Shown here piece by piece: positions 1 through 9,040 of a stretch of 64,000 bases of DNA (within the stretch, counting starts at the first letter, position 1; each line of letters opens with the position of its first letter). Under the pieces are notes generated by a model. It was given only the letters and a program-made list of their open reading frames with translations, did no database searches and was not told the DNA's origin. The position numbers and the translations under genes are program-made. Source of the stretch: Microbacterium sp. LWH11-1.2 (lineage in GTDB: Bacteria; Actinomycetota; Actinomycetes; Actinomycetales; Microbacteriaceae); NCBI RefSeq assembly GCF_038397745.1, contig NZ_CP151636.1, forward strand, positions 1,240,001-1,304,000, in the 5' to 3' direction.

Positions 1-3000
1 AGCGTCGTCGAGTACGAACCGGCGGCGAGCGCGGACGGCACGGTCACGGCCTCGCCCAAGACGGCGGGCGTCGCCCAGGGGACGATGGGCGCGATCAACC
101 CGGCGACCGGGCTGTACTACTACGGCGGATTCTCGGGGAGCACCGTCAACCTCTACGTCTTCGACCCGGCGACGAACAGCGCGCCGGCGGGGCCCGTCGT
201 GTCGATCACGACGACCAACCCGCCCGGTCTGAACGGCGACATCGCGTTCGACAAGACGGGTCGGCTGTACGTGGTCGCCGGAGGCGCGAACCAGGCCGCC
301 CTCTACGTCGCCGACGGCACGGTCCCGACCTCCGGCACCGGCACCACCCTGAGCTCGCGCGAGCTGTCGCGCGGCTCGACCACGGCGGCGACGAACGGCA
401 TCGCCTTCGGATCCGACGGCTTCCTCTACCTCGGCGGTCTCACCGTGCTGCAGAAGACGAACCCGATCACGGGCGCGCCGACCGGGACCACGTTCACCCT
501 CACGGGCGCCACCTCGACCGACCTCGGCTCCTGCGCGAACCCGTCCACCGCTCAGACCGTCACAGGATTCGACGGCCCCCGCGCGCAGCCCACCGATCAG
601 GTGCGCGTCGTGCTCGAGGGCGGCTCGTACGGTCCTGACGGGACCACGCCGGACTTCCCGGACAGCGACTCCGGCCCCGACGGCGACGGCGACCCCAGCG
701 AACCCGGCCTCATCATCCCGGGGGAGACCTACACGATGCGGCAGGAGCCCGTCGGCACCACGGACCTCGACGACTACACGACGACCTGGACGTGCACCGA
801 TGCGACCGGTGCCGTCGTCGCGAGCGGCACCGGCAACAGCGCCACATTCACCGCGCCGGCCGGCACGGACGGCGCGAACATCGTCTGCGCCTTCGTCAAC
901 GTGCTCCCGCCGCCCGTCGCGGTCCCGGATGCCGGCATCGGCGCCTTCGGCGCCCCCATCCCGCTCCCGGGAGCCAAGAACGACCAGCCGGGAACCGGCA
1001 CCATCCTGCCCGAGCAGACCGTGTTCACGGATCCGACCGCGACCGACGGCGGCAAGAGGCTCCAGACCCCCGACGGCGTCTGGACGATCGACACCGACGG
1101 CGGGATCACCTTCACCCCGGCCCCCGGGTTCAGCGGCGACGCCACCGCCGAGTACCGCATCGTCGACGACAACGGGCAGACATCCACCGCCACGGAGACC
1201 GCGACGGTGCGCCCCGGTCCCACGGCCGTCGCCGACACCGCTGCGACGACGCAGGGGACCAGTGTGCAGATCCCCGCGCTCGGGAACGATGCACCCGGCC
1301 AGAACGCCGACGGCACTCCGGGGGCCGTTCCGCCGGCATCCGTCGTCTTCGAGACGACCGGGCAGCCGGCCGGATCCGTCGTGAGCTCCGACGGCCGCCG
1401 TCTCGAAGTGCCGGGCGAGGGCGTCTACACGATCGACCAGACGACCGGCGTCGTGACCTTCGCGCCGGATCCGACCTTCGACGGCCCGACGACGACGCCC
1501 GTCGCCTACCGCTTCACAGACAGCCTGGGCAATCCCGCGGCGTCGACCATCACGGTCACGGTCACGGCCGTGACTCCGACGGCCGTGAACGATTCGACCA
1601 CCACGCCGCACGCGACCCCGGTGACCGTCGACGTCGTCGGCAACGACGTCCCCGGACCCGGGGGCGCGATCGTCCCCACCTCGACGGTCTTCACCGATCC
1701 GGCCGCCACCGACGGCGGCACGTCTCTGGTCACACCCGAGGGCACCTGGCGCGTGACCCCGGAGGGGCAGGTCGAGTTCACTCCGGCGGACGGCTTCACC
1801 GGCACCGCGTCGACGCCGTATCGGATCACCGATGCGAACGGCCAGCAGAGCACCGCGACCGTGTCGGTCACCGTTCGCCCAGGACCGACCGCGAACCCGG
1901 ACAGCGCCTCGACACCCCAGAACGTCGACGTGTCGTTCCCGGTCCTCGGCAACGACGTGCCCGGCACGGCGGCCGACGGCAGCGCGGGCGCCTTCGACCG
2001 TGATTCGTTCCGGTTCAGCGTCACGCCCGGGCTTCCCGCCGGCAGTGCGGTGGGCGGCAGCGGTCGCGTGCTCACGGTTCCCGGGGAGGGCGTGTACACC
2101 TTCGATCCGGCGACCGGTGACGTCACCTTCGACCCCGAGCCGCTGTTCACGGGCGCTGCGACGCCGGTCACGTACATCGTCACCGACTCGTTCGGCAACG
2201 ACGCGTCGACGACGGTCTCCGTCACGGTCACCGCGGTGACGCCGACGGCGATCGGCGACGCCGCGAAGACTCCCGGGTCGACTCCCGTCGACATCGACAT
2301 CCTCGCCAACGACGAGCCGGGCGCTCCCTCGGCGCCGCTCGTGCCCTCATCGGTCGTCTTCACCTCGCCGGATGCGACGGACGGGGGCAAGACGCTGGTC
2401 GTTCCCGGCGAGGGGACCTGGGTCGTGCGGGACGACGGCACGGTGCGCTTCAGCCCCGTCCCGGGCTTCGCCGGTCCGACCGCGCCGGTGGTCTATCGCG
2501 TGGCCGATGAGAACGGCACCCCCGCCACGGCCGAGATCATCGTCACCGTGGGCAGCGGGGCACTCGCTGCACCCGACGCGGAGACGACGCTGCAGAACAC
2601 ACCGGTCGTCCTCGACGTCCTGGACAACGACTTCGCGAGCGATCTCGGGAGCCCGTGCGATCCCGGTGAGACGAACGTGCCGGCCGGGTGCGACACGGGG
2701 ATCCTCGTCCCGCCGAGCGTGATGTTCCCGACGGCGGGTCAGCCGGTGGGCGCGATCGTCACCGACGGCGGCACGACGCTGACCGTGCCGGGCGAGGGCG
2801 TGTACTCGGCCGATCCTGCCGGCAGAGTCACCTTCACCCCGGAACCGGCCTTCACCGGAACCGCGACGAGCGTCGTCTACGGCGCGACCGACTCCCACGG
2901 CGCGACCGTCTCATCGACCATCACCGTCACCGTCACCGGGGTGACGCCCCAGGCTCAGGACGACAGCGCGACCACACCGTTCGGAGTGCCCGTCGCTGTC

Positions 3001-4752
3001 GACCTGCTCGACGACGACAGCGCCGGCGACGCCTCGGCGCCGCTGGTGCCGGCCGCCACGGTGTTCCCGGCCACGGGACAGCCGTCCGGCGTCACCGTCT
3101 CCGCCGACGGAAAGACGCTCACGATCGACGGGCAGGGCACGTACGTGCTCGACGCCGCGGGCTCCGTCGTCTTCACGCCGGCCGATGGCTTCAGCGGAAC
3201 GACGACCCCCGTGATCTACCGGATCGCCGACGCCAACGGCACGACCGACGACGCCCGCGTGCAGATCACCGTCCGGCCCGGACCGGTCGCGGCTCCCGAC
3301 ACGGACTCGACGCCGCAGGGCGTCCCGGTGACCCTGCGGCCGCTCGACAACGACACCCCGTCCCGCAACGCCGACGACTCGGAGGGCGCGTGGGATGCGA
3401 GCACTCTGCGCTTCCCGACCACGGGCCAGCCGGCCGGCGCCCAGGTGCTCGACGGGGGCACCCGCCTCGTCGTGCCCGGGGAGGGCACCTACACCGCGGC
3501 CGCCGACGGCTCGGTCACGTTCACGCCGCTCCCCGCCTTCGCCGGCCTCGCCTCCGTGGTGTCGTACACCGTCACAGACGCGATCGGGAACGGGGTCACC
3601 TCGACCATCGTGATCGAGGTCACCCCGGTCATCCCGACCGCGACCGACGACGCGGCCGTGACACCGTTCGCGACTCCCGTGACGTTCGACCTCGCCGGGA
3701 ACGACGAGCCCGGCGACCCCGCGGTTCCTCTCGACCTCACCTCCGTGGTCTTCGAGGCGTCCGGTATCCCCGCCGGCCTCACGGCCGAGATCCGCGACGG
3801 CGGCAAGACGCTCGACGTCGCCGGCGAGGGCGTCTACACGCTGCGCGCCGACGGGACGGTGACGTTCACGCCCGCGGAGGGTTTCAGCGGCACGACGACC
3901 CCGGTCCGCTACACGATCCTCGACGAGAACGGCTCGTCCGCGAACGCCGCGCTCACCGTGACCGTGCGACCGGGGCCCGACGCGAACGCCGATGTCGAGA
4001 GCACGCCGCAGAACGTGCCCGTGACCGTCGACATCCTCGGCAACGACAGCCCCGGACAGCAGGCGGACGGGACGGACGGTGTGCTCGACCCCGCGTCCCT
4101 GGTCTTCCCCGCGACGGGCCAGCCGGTCGGCTCGACCGTCGGCGGAGGCGGCAAGACGCTCGACGTCCCCGGCGAGGGCACGTACGAGATCGGATCGGAC
4201 GGACGGGTGACCTTCACGCCTGTTCCCGCGTTCCGCGGAGCGGCGACGCCCGTGACGTACGCCGTGACCGATTCGCTCGGCAACTCCGCCAGCTCGACGG
4301 TGACCATCACGGTCGCAGGCGTCGATCCGATCGCGCGGAACAACGCGGCGACCACCGCGCCGGGAGTCCCGGTGGTGATCGATGTGATCGGCGACGACGC
4401 TCCGGGTACCACCGGAGTGCCGCTCGACCGCTCGACCCTCCGCATCGTGGGCGCCGACGGCGCGCTCGTGACAGATCTCACCGTCCCCGGTGAGGGCGTC
4501 TGGACCGTGGTGGATGGCAAGATCGTGTTCACGCCCGCGCCCGGGTTCGTCGGCAGGACCACGTCGATCACCTACTCGGTGGCGGACGCGAACGGCACGC
4601 GGGTCACCGCGACCGTGACCGTGACGGTGGCCGCTGGCGCGAGCACCGCTCTCCCGACGACCGGTGGTGCCGTGCCGTGGATCCCCCTCGGGGCGGGCCT
4701 CCTGCTGCTGCTCGCCGGGATCGCGATCCTGATCCGTCGACGTTCGGCCTGA
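1..4752 (+). CDS. LPxTG-anchored CshA-like repeat surface protein, 5' end outside window
   Basis: The reading frame is open from the first base, so the N-terminus lies outside the window; 1583 residues are visible. The first ~300 residues hold a beta-propeller-like stretch and a prealbumin-like segment. Eleven tandem modules of about 102-128 residues follow (residues ~306-1547), each ending with a VTFTPxxGFxG-type strand and a Tyr-x-x-x-Asp motif, as in CshA-type fibril repeats. The C-terminus has an LPTTG sortase motif (residues 1551-1555), a hydrophobic segment and an RRR tail. Family knowledge says such proteins are covalently attached to the wall and act in adhesion or biofilm formation. 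No sortase is visible here. A small lipoprotein starts one base after the stop. Confidence in a sortase-anchored repeat protein is high; the ligand is unknown. Confidence 0.9.
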   Translation, partial: SVVEYEPAASADGTVTASPKTAGVAQGTMGAINPATGLYYYGGFSGSTVNLYVFDPATNSAPAGPVVSITTTNPPGLNGDIAFDKTGRLYVVAGGANQAALYVADGTVPTSGTGTTLSSRELSRGSTTAATNGIAFGSDGFLYLGGLTVLQKTNPITGAPTGTTFTLTGATSTDLGSCANPSTAQTVTGFDGPRAQPTDQVRVVLEGGSYGPDGTTPDFPDSDSGPDGDGDPSEPGLIIPGETYTMRQEPVGTTDLDDYTTTWTCTDATGAVVASGTGNSATFTAPAGTDGANIVCAFVNVLPPPVAVPDAGIGAFGAPIPLPGAKNDQPGTGTILPEQTVFTDPTATDGGKRLQTPDGVWTIDTDGGITFTPAPGFSGDATAEYRIVDDNGQTSTATETATVRPGPTAVADTAATTQGTSVQIPALGNDAPGQNADGTPGAVPPASVVFETTGQPAGSVVSSDGRRLEVPGEGVYTIDQTTGVVTFAPDPTFDGPTTTPVAYRFTDSLGNPAASTITVTVTAVTPTAVNDSTTTPHATPVTVDVVGNDVPGPGGAIVPTSTVFTDPAATDGGTSLVTPEGTWRVTPEGQVEFTPADGFTGTASTPYRITDANGQQSTATVSVTVRPGPTANPDSASTPQNVDVSFPVLGNDVPGTAADGSAGAFDRDSFRFSVTPGLPAGSAVGGSGRVLTVPGEGVYTFDPATGDVTFDPEPLFTGAATPVTYIVTDSFGNDASTTVSVTVTAVTPTAIGDAAKTPGSTPVDIDILANDEPGAPSAPLVPSSVVFTSPDATDGGKTLVVPGEGTWVVRDDGTVRFSPVPGFAGPTAPVVYRVADENGTPATAEIIVTVGSGALAAPDAETTLQNTPVVLDVLDNDFASDLGSPCDPGETNVPAGCDTGILVPPSVMFPTAGQPVGAIVTDGGTTLTVPGEGVYSADPAGRVTFTPEPAFTGTATSVVYGATDSHGATVSSTITVTVTGVTPQAQDDSATTPFGVPVAVDLLDDDSAGDASAPLVPAATVFPATGQPSGVTVSADGKTLTIDGQGTYVLDAAGSVVFTPADGFSGTTTPVIYRIADANGTTDDARVQITVRPGPVAAPDTDSTPQGVPVTLRPLDNDTPSRNADDSEGAWDASTLRFPTTGQPAGAQVLDGGTRLVVPGEGTYTAAADGSVTFTPLPAFAGLASVVSYTVTDAIGNGVTSTIVIEVTPVIPTATDDAAVTPFATPVTFDLAGNDEPGDPAVPLDLTSVVFEASGIPAGLTAEIRDGGKTLDVAGEGVYTLRADGTVTFTPAEGFSGTTTPVRYTILDENGSSANAALTVTVRPGPDANADVESTPQNVPVTVDILGNDSPGQQADGTDGVLDPASLVFPATGQPVGSTVGGGGKTLDVPGEGTYEIGSDGRVTFTPVPAFRGAATPVTYAVTDSLGNSASSTVTITVAGVDPIARNNAATTAPGVPVVIDVIGDDAPGTTGVPLDRSTLRIVGADGALVTDLTVPGEGVWTVVDGKIVFTPAPGFVGRTTSITYSVADANGTRVTATVTVTVAAGASTALPTTGGAVPWIPLGAGLLLLLAGIAILIRRRSA
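916..4640 (+). repeat. Eleven tandem CshA-like modules alternating between two types
   Basis: Module starts are near 916, 1222, 1576, 1888, 2242, 2563, 2947, 3286, 3634, 3979 and 4327. Odd modules end in D(A/E)NG followed, in most, by a VRPGP-like junction. Even modules end in a TDSxGN-like strand followed by a TVTxVTP-like junction and carry a longer insert after the NDxPG motif. The true repeat unit is therefore an A-B pair of about 220 residues. Confidence 0.8.
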
Positions 4753-4753
4753 C

Positions 4754-5128
4754 GTGAGGGCCACCGTCCCGACCGTCGTCGCGGCGCTCGCCGCGGCGGC
4801 GGTCCTCGCCGGATGCAGCCCGTCAGGACCGCCCGCGCCCTCGGTCACCGGGGGGACGAGTGCCGTGGAGGATCTGACGATCGATGAGTGCCCGCCGGGG
4901 AGCGGACGTCTGACGTCGACGGGTTCATTGCAGAACAGCGAAGGCGACGCGGGCGACTATCTCGTGCGCGTGAGCTGGCTCGACACCGACGGATCCGTGA
5001 TCGCGTCGGCGTGGCAGGAGATCGAGGCGGTGGATGCGGGAGCATCCGCCGACTGGTCCGTCTCCGCCGATCTCGGCGAGGCCTCCGCGAGCAGCTGCAC
5101 CGTCGCCCTCACGCGCGGCGTTCTCTGA
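4754..5128 (+). CDS. Small secreted lipoprotein
   Basis: A 124-residue protein starting with GTG one base after the surface-protein stop, so the two are probably co-transcribed and coupled. It has a short basic N-terminus, an Ala-rich hydrophobic core and a lipobox ending in LAGC (Cys at about residue 21), so it should be lipidated and held on the outer face of the membrane. The mature part, about 100 residues, contains a beta-rich stretch that looks like a FxLyD/Ig-like fold (SLQNSEGDAGDYLVRVSW). No enzyme motif is visible. The linkage suggests a role alongside the wall-anchored protein, but that is inference. Confidence 0.75.
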   Translation: MRATVPTVVAALAAAAVLAGCSPSGPPAPSVTGGTSAVEDLTIDECPPGSGRLTSTGSLQNSEGDAGDYLVRVSWLDTDGSVIASAWQEIEAVDAGASADWSVSADLGEASASSCTVALTRGVL

Positions 5129-5147
5129 CCCCACGGAGGCGCGGGCG

Positions 5148-5606
5148 CTACAGAGCGGCGGTCACCCCGGGCAGCAGCTTGGTGAGGATCGTGCCGAGCT
5201 GCGCGCGCTCCTCGTCGCTGAGCGGACCCAGGACCAGCTCGCGGATCTGCGCGACGTGCACGGGCGCCGCCGACCGCAGCAGCTCACGTCCGGCGGGGGT
5301 GAGGGTCGCCGAGAGCGTTCGCCGGTCGCTGCCGCACGAGGACCGCGCCACCCAGCCGCGCTCCTCGAGAGAGTCCAGGGCGTGGCTGAGGCGCGACCTG
5401 CTGAGCCCGGCGATCTGCGCGAGCTCGGTCATCGTGACCGTGCTCTCGCCCCGGCCGGCGAGCGTGATCAGGATCGCGTAGTGGGCGTGGTTGAGTCCGG
5501 TCTCGGCCTTGAGGGTGCGGTCGAGCACCTGCGGGAGCAGCTGCACGAACCGGATCGTCGGCAGCCACGTCGCCATCTCGGCGTCGTCGAGCCGACGCTC
5601 GTCCAT
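5148..5606 (-). CDS. MarR-family transcriptional regulator
   Basis: A 152-residue winged-helix protein. The central part reads MTELAQIAGLSRSRLSHALDSLEERGWV, the usual MarR recognition helix, followed by a wing containing SDRR. The ATG overlaps the TGA of the preceding ribA gene (TGATG), which fixes this start and indicates translational coupling. It is the last gene of an apparent exporter-ribA-marR operon, so it may control that operon in response to a small molecule, perhaps an exported substrate. The ligand cannot be read from sequence. Confidence 0.85.
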   Translation of the reverse strand: MDERRLDDAEMATWLPTIRFVQLLPQVLDRTLKAETGLNHAHYAILITLAGRGESTVTMTELAQIAGLSRSRLSHALDSLEERGWVARSSCGSDRRTLSATLTPAGRELLRSAAPVHVAQIRELVLGPLSDEERAQLGTILTKLLPGVTAAL

Positions 5607-6265
5607 CACGCGGCGGACAGGTCGATGGTGTGCGCGGTGTGATCGCGCTTGGCCTGCAGGTAGCGCGAGTTCGCGTCCGACAGGTGCACCCCGGTCGGCA
5701 CACGGTCCGTGACCCGGATGCCGAGTCCCTCGAGCTGCACCGCCTTGTCGGGGTTGTTGCTGAGCAGACGGATGCCGTCGACCCCCGCGGCCCGCAGCAT
5801 CTGGGCTGCGACGGTGTAGTCGCGCTCGTCCTCGCCATGGCCGAGAGCGACGTTGGCCTCGTAGGTGTCGAGGCCGGAGTCCTGCAGGGCGTAGGCGTCG
5901 AGCTTGGCGTAGAGGCCGATGCCGCGACCCTCCTGGCGCAGGTAGAGCAGGAAACCGCCCTCGTCCGAGATCCGCTCGACCGCCTCGCGCAGCTGCGGGC
6001 CGCAGTCGCAGCGCTCGGAGCCGAACACGTCGCCGGTCAGGCACTCGCTGTGCGGGCGCACCAGCGGTGCGTCGCCACCGGCATCCGCTCGCTCCATCGC
6101 CGCGCGCCAGTCTCCGAGTCCCAGCAGCAGGTGCTCACGGCCGTCGACGAGTCCGTCGAACGTGACCACATCGGCGGTCGTGGCGAAACCATCGGCGAAG
6201 CGCAGCGGCACGCGTACCCGCGTGCGCTCGGTGGCGACCGGAACGACGGTTGAAGTTTCAATCAT
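5606..6265 (-). CDS. ribA: GTP cyclohydrolase II
   Basis: A 219-residue protein matching stand-alone RibA. The zinc-binding signature HSECLTGDVFGSERCDCG is intact with Cys75, Cys86 and Cys88, followed by the RQEGRGIGL loop at about residues 110-118. The family hydrolyses GTP to 2,5-diamino-6-ribosylamino-pyrimidinone 5'-phosphate, the first step of riboflavin synthesis. It is not fused to RibB and no other rib genes are near, so it may be an accessory copy. Its start is 27 bases after the stop of an EamA exporter and its stop overlaps a MarR gene, so the three look like one operon. Confidence 0.9.
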   Translation of the reverse strand: MIETSTVVPVATERTRVRVPLRFADGFATTADVVTFDGLVDGREHLLLGLGDWRAAMERADAGGDAPLVRPHSECLTGDVFGSERCDCGPQLREAVERISDEGGFLLYLRQEGRGIGLYAKLDAYALQDSGLDTYEANVALGHGEDERDYTVAAQMLRAAGVDGIRLLSNNPDKAVQLEGLGIRVTDRVPTGVHLSDANSRYLQAKRDHTAHTIDLSAA

Positions 6266-6292
6266 GCGAGATGCAACGCGTCGACGGGTCGT

Positions 6293-7177
6293 CTATTCCC
6301 GCCGACGACGGATCAGCTTCAGCTCGCTGACGAGGATGCCGAGCACGACGAGCGCCCCACCGATGAGTGCGGTGACCGGCAGGCGCTCGCCGGCGATCCG
6401 CCCGATGACCCCGGCCCACACCGGTTCTCCGGCGTAGATGATCGTCGCGCGGGTCGGCGACACGGACTTCTGCGCCCAGTTCATCGTGAGCTGGATCAGG
6501 CAGCTGGCGGCGCCGAGCCCGACCGCGCAGCCCACCCAGATCCAGGAGAACTCGGGGATCCCCTCGCCGACGACCGGCATGGTCAGGAGCCCGAGCGCGC
6601 CGGCGGTCAGCAGCTGCACGACGGTGATGCGTCCGAGGTCGATCTTCCCGGCGAACACGCTGATGAGGATGATCTCGGCGGCGATCGGGAGGGTGCTGAT
6701 CATCGTCGCGATCTCGCCGGTGCCGAGGCTGAGCGTGAAGGCGTCGGGGCCGGCGATGAGCACCAGTCCGACGAAGGCGAGTCCCGCGCCGATGAAGGCC
6801 ATGGCGGGTGGGCGCTTGCGGAACACCGCCCATTGCGCGAACGGGACGAGCGGCACGTACATCGCGGTGATGAACGCGGAGGTGCTGCTGTCGATCGTCT
6901 GCAGCCCGAACGTCTGCAGGCCGTAGCCGAGGTAGATCATCACGCCGATCGCGACGCCGGCTCCCACGTCCCGCCACCGGATGCCGCGCAGGACGCGCCG
7001 GAAGATCACGACGCTGATGAGTCCGGCGATGAGGAAGCGCACGCCGACGAAGAACCACGGCCCGGAATGCTGCATGGCCCAGTGCACGAGCAGGAACGTG
7101 CTGCCCCATACTGCGGTGATGGCGATGAGGGCGGCTTCCTGCGGGCGGAAGCGCATCCAGCGAAGACGAGAGGGCAT
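6293..7177 (-). CDS. EamA/DMT-family transporter
   Basis: A 294-residue integral membrane protein with about ten hydrophobic helices in two halves. The first helix carries AVWGSTFLLV, the WGxxF signature of EamA exporters, and the second half ends with the typical GEPVWAGVIGRI segment. The family exports metabolites or amino acids across the cytoplasmic membrane. A GAAAGGGC ribosome site precedes the ATG, and a minus-strand TAGGCT box lies at 7212-7207. It heads the exporter-ribA-marR operon. A substrate related to flavins or purines is possible from context only. Confidence 0.85.
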   Translation of the reverse strand: MPSRLRWMRFRPQEAALIAITAVWGSTFLLVHWAMQHSGPWFFVGVRFLIAGLISVVIFRRVLRGIRWRDVGAGVAIGVMIYLGYGLQTFGLQTIDSSTSAFITAMYVPLVPFAQWAVFRKRPPAMAFIGAGLAFVGLVLIAGPDAFTLSLGTGEIATMISTLPIAAEIILISVFAGKIDLGRITVVQLLTAGALGLLTMPVVGEGIPEFSWIWVGCAVGLGAASCLIQLTMNWAQKSVSPTRATIIYAGEPVWAGVIGRIAGERLPVTALIGGALVVLGILVSELKLIRRRRE

Positions 7178-7268
7178 CGTTGCCCTTTCTCGACGTTGCC
7201 GGATCGAGCCTATCCGCCCGACGGTGACGCGAGAAGACGGGCCGGCGCCGGATGCCGGAGCGACTCGA

Positions 7269-7274
7269 TAGCCT
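7269..7274 (+). promoter_or_regulatory. Leaderless -10 box of sulfurtransferase
   Basis: TAGCCT lies exactly six bases before the ATG at 7281, which predicts transcription starting at or beside the start codon. A GGAGG directly touches the ATG and is too close to serve as a ribosome site. Confidence 0.55.
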
Positions 7275-7280
7275 CGGAGG

Positions 7281-8120
7281 ATGAGCAGCTTCGTGAGCGT
7301 GAACGCGGTGAATGACCTCCTGTCTCAGGGCGCCCCGGTGCGCCTGATCGACGTGCGGTGGCGACTCGATCGTCCGGAGGCCGGGCATGACGACTATCTG
7401 ACCGGGCACATCCCCGGTGCGGTCTTCGCCTCGCTCGACACGGAGCTCTCGACGCACGGCGAGCCGTCGGAGGGTCGGCATCCGCTGCCGTCGACCGCGA
7501 CCCTCCAGGCGGCGGCGCGCCGCTGGGGCGTGAACGACGGCGACATCGTGGTCGCATACGACGACGCCAAGAGCACGGCTGCGTCGCGCGCCTGGTGGCT
7601 CCTCCGCCAGGCCGGCGTCGACGTGCGCGTGCTCGACGGCGGCCTCCGCGCGTGGAAGGCCGCCGGGTTCGACATCGCCACCGACGACGTGATCCCCGAG
7701 ACGGGTGAGGTCGTGCTCGAGGAGATCGGCGGCGATGCGCTCTCGATCGACGAGGCGGCCGCGTTCCCGGCATCCGGTGTCCTGCTCGACGTGCGCGCTC
7801 CCGAGCGCTACCGCGGCGAGACCGAGCCGCTCGACCCGCAGGCCGGGCACATCCCCGGCGCACGCAACCTCCCGACGATGCTGCATCTCGACGCCGAGGG
7901 GCGCCTGCTCGATCCGGAGACCGTCCGCTCGACATTCGCGGGGATCGGAGTCGCACCGGGCACACCTGTCGCCGCGTACTGCGGCTCCGGCGTCACTGCT
8001 GCGCACACGGCGCTGATCCTCAGCGAGGTCGGCATCGACGCGAAGGTGTTCCCCGGGTCGTGGAGCCAGTGGTCGAACACGCCGGGTCGTCCGGTCGCAA
8101 CGGGTGATCAGCCCGGCTGA
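7281..8120 (+). CDS. sseA: Thiosulfate/3-mercaptopyruvate sulfurtransferase
   Basis: A 279-residue tandem rhodanese protein: an inactive N-terminal domain (~1-135) and an active C-terminal domain (~150-275). The active-site loop is CGSGVT with the nucleophile at Cys234; this type of loop is usual for mercaptopyruvate-type enzymes. The family moves sulfane sulfur from thiosulfate or 3-mercaptopyruvate to thiol acceptors in the cytoplasm. It is divergent from the EamA operon and probably leaderless. Its last 13 bases overlap the end of the opposite-strand helix-turn-helix gene inside a palindrome. Confidence 0.9.
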   Translation: MSSFVSVNAVNDLLSQGAPVRLIDVRWRLDRPEAGHDDYLTGHIPGAVFASLDTELSTHGEPSEGRHPLPSTATLQAAARRWGVNDGDIVVAYDDAKSTAASRAWWLLRQAGVDVRVLDGGLRAWKAAGFDIATDDVIPETGEVVLEEIGGDALSIDEAAAFPASGVLLDVRAPERYRGETEPLDPQAGHIPGARNLPTMLHLDAEGRLLDPETVRSTFAGIGVAPGTPVAAYCGSGVTAAHTALILSEVGIDAKVFPGSWSQWSNTPGRPVATGDQPG

Positions 8121-8123
8121 TCA
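8105..8123. terminator. Palindrome shared by two convergent stop codons
   Basis: TGATCAGCC-C-GGCTGATCA is a palindrome with 9-base arms around one central base. It contains both stop codons and gives both proteins the same last five residues, GDQPG. It could act as a two-way pause or terminator, but no T-tract follows on either strand. Confidence 0.5.
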
Positions 8124-9040
8124 CCGGCGTCATCGCGGGGGCCGTACCCCCACAGCAGCTCCACGGCGCCCGGGCCGAAGGCGCGGTGGACCAGGTGCAC
8201 CGACCCGCCGCCGTTGGGCGTCACCGGGGTGATCGTGATCCCGGATGCCGTCTCGACGCGCTCCTCGCACCAGTCCGGCAGCGCATCCGGATGGAACCGC
8301 ACCCAGACCAGCAGTTCGCGGCACTGCCGGGCCACACCGTGGCCGGTCTCGCGCGTCGGCGGATAGTCCGGCGGGTACTCGACCGACCATTCGACCATCG
8401 TCGTGTCGGGCGCGGACAGGGGAGCGTCGAGTTCGAACAGCACGCCGTGGACCTCGCCGCCGGCATGCGAGTACTCTCCCGCGATGCGTCCTCCCGACAC
8501 CGCGCGGAAGATCGGCGAGGGGGTGCGGGTGCCGGGCGTCAGCTCGAGGAAGGGGGTGCCCGTCATCGTGCCGGACGTCGCCTGGAGGACGCTCCTCGTG
8601 ATGCAGTACGACACGTTGCCGTCGGCGTCGACGTCGGTCACGGAGTGCGTCGTGATCTCGCGTGAATGGTCGGGATACGGGGCTCCGAGCGCGGCGTACG
8701 CGTCTTTCACCGCCGTCTCGAGGTCGTGCTGGTCGATCGGGAACTGACTCGGCCCGAGGGGGCCCGTCCGCTTGGTGGACGGGAGGAGCCCGGCCAGGGC
8801 GTCATCGTCGAGGCCGAGCAGCTGCTCGATGTCGGCCAGCGCCGCCAGGGACTGTGCGCCTTCCGGTCGCCGGGCGCCGGAGCGCCAATAGCTGAGCGTC
8901 GCCATCGAGACGCGGTTCCCCCGACGCTTCAACTGCCGCTGCAGCCAGGAGAGAGTGACGTCCTTCGCGTTGATGGCGTTGCGGAGGGCCCCCGCGAACG
9001 CCTCCGAGGAGGACCCGTGATCGTCATATTCGAAACTCAT
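8108..9040 (-). CDS. Helix-turn-helix regulator-like protein
   Basis: A 310-residue protein. Residues ~10-85 contain an XRE-like helix-turn-helix (VSMATLSYWRSGARRPEG, followed by an LLGL helix), and the remaining ~220 residues form a beta-rich domain I do not recognise. The chosen ATG at 9040 has a good GGAGGGG ribosome site; an upstream in-frame start lacks one. The architecture resembles actinobacterial proteins that read a signal through the C-terminal part, but that is inference. The nearest divergent target would be the membrane-protein pair at 9354. Confidence 0.7.
   Translation of the reverse strand: MSFEYDDHGSSSEAFAGALRNAINAKDVTLSWLQRQLKRRGNRVSMATLSYWRSGARRPEGAQSLAALADIEQLLGLDDDALAGLLPSTKRTGPLGPSQFPIDQHDLETAVKDAYAALGAPYPDHSREITTHSVTDVDADGNVSYCITRSVLQATSGTMTGTPFLELTPGTRTPSPIFRAVSGGRIAGEYSHAGGEVHGVLFELDAPLSAPDTTMVEWSVEYPPDYPPTRETGHGVARQCRELLVWVRFHPDALPDWCEERVETASGITITPVTPNGGGSVHLVHRAFGPGAVELLWGYGPRDDAGDQPG

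Noticed and set aside
2911..4848. Long open frames on the minus strand and in other frames through the surface-protein repeats
   Set aside because: The repetitive GC-rich codons keep all frames open; the proteins are Arg/His-rich without family motifs.
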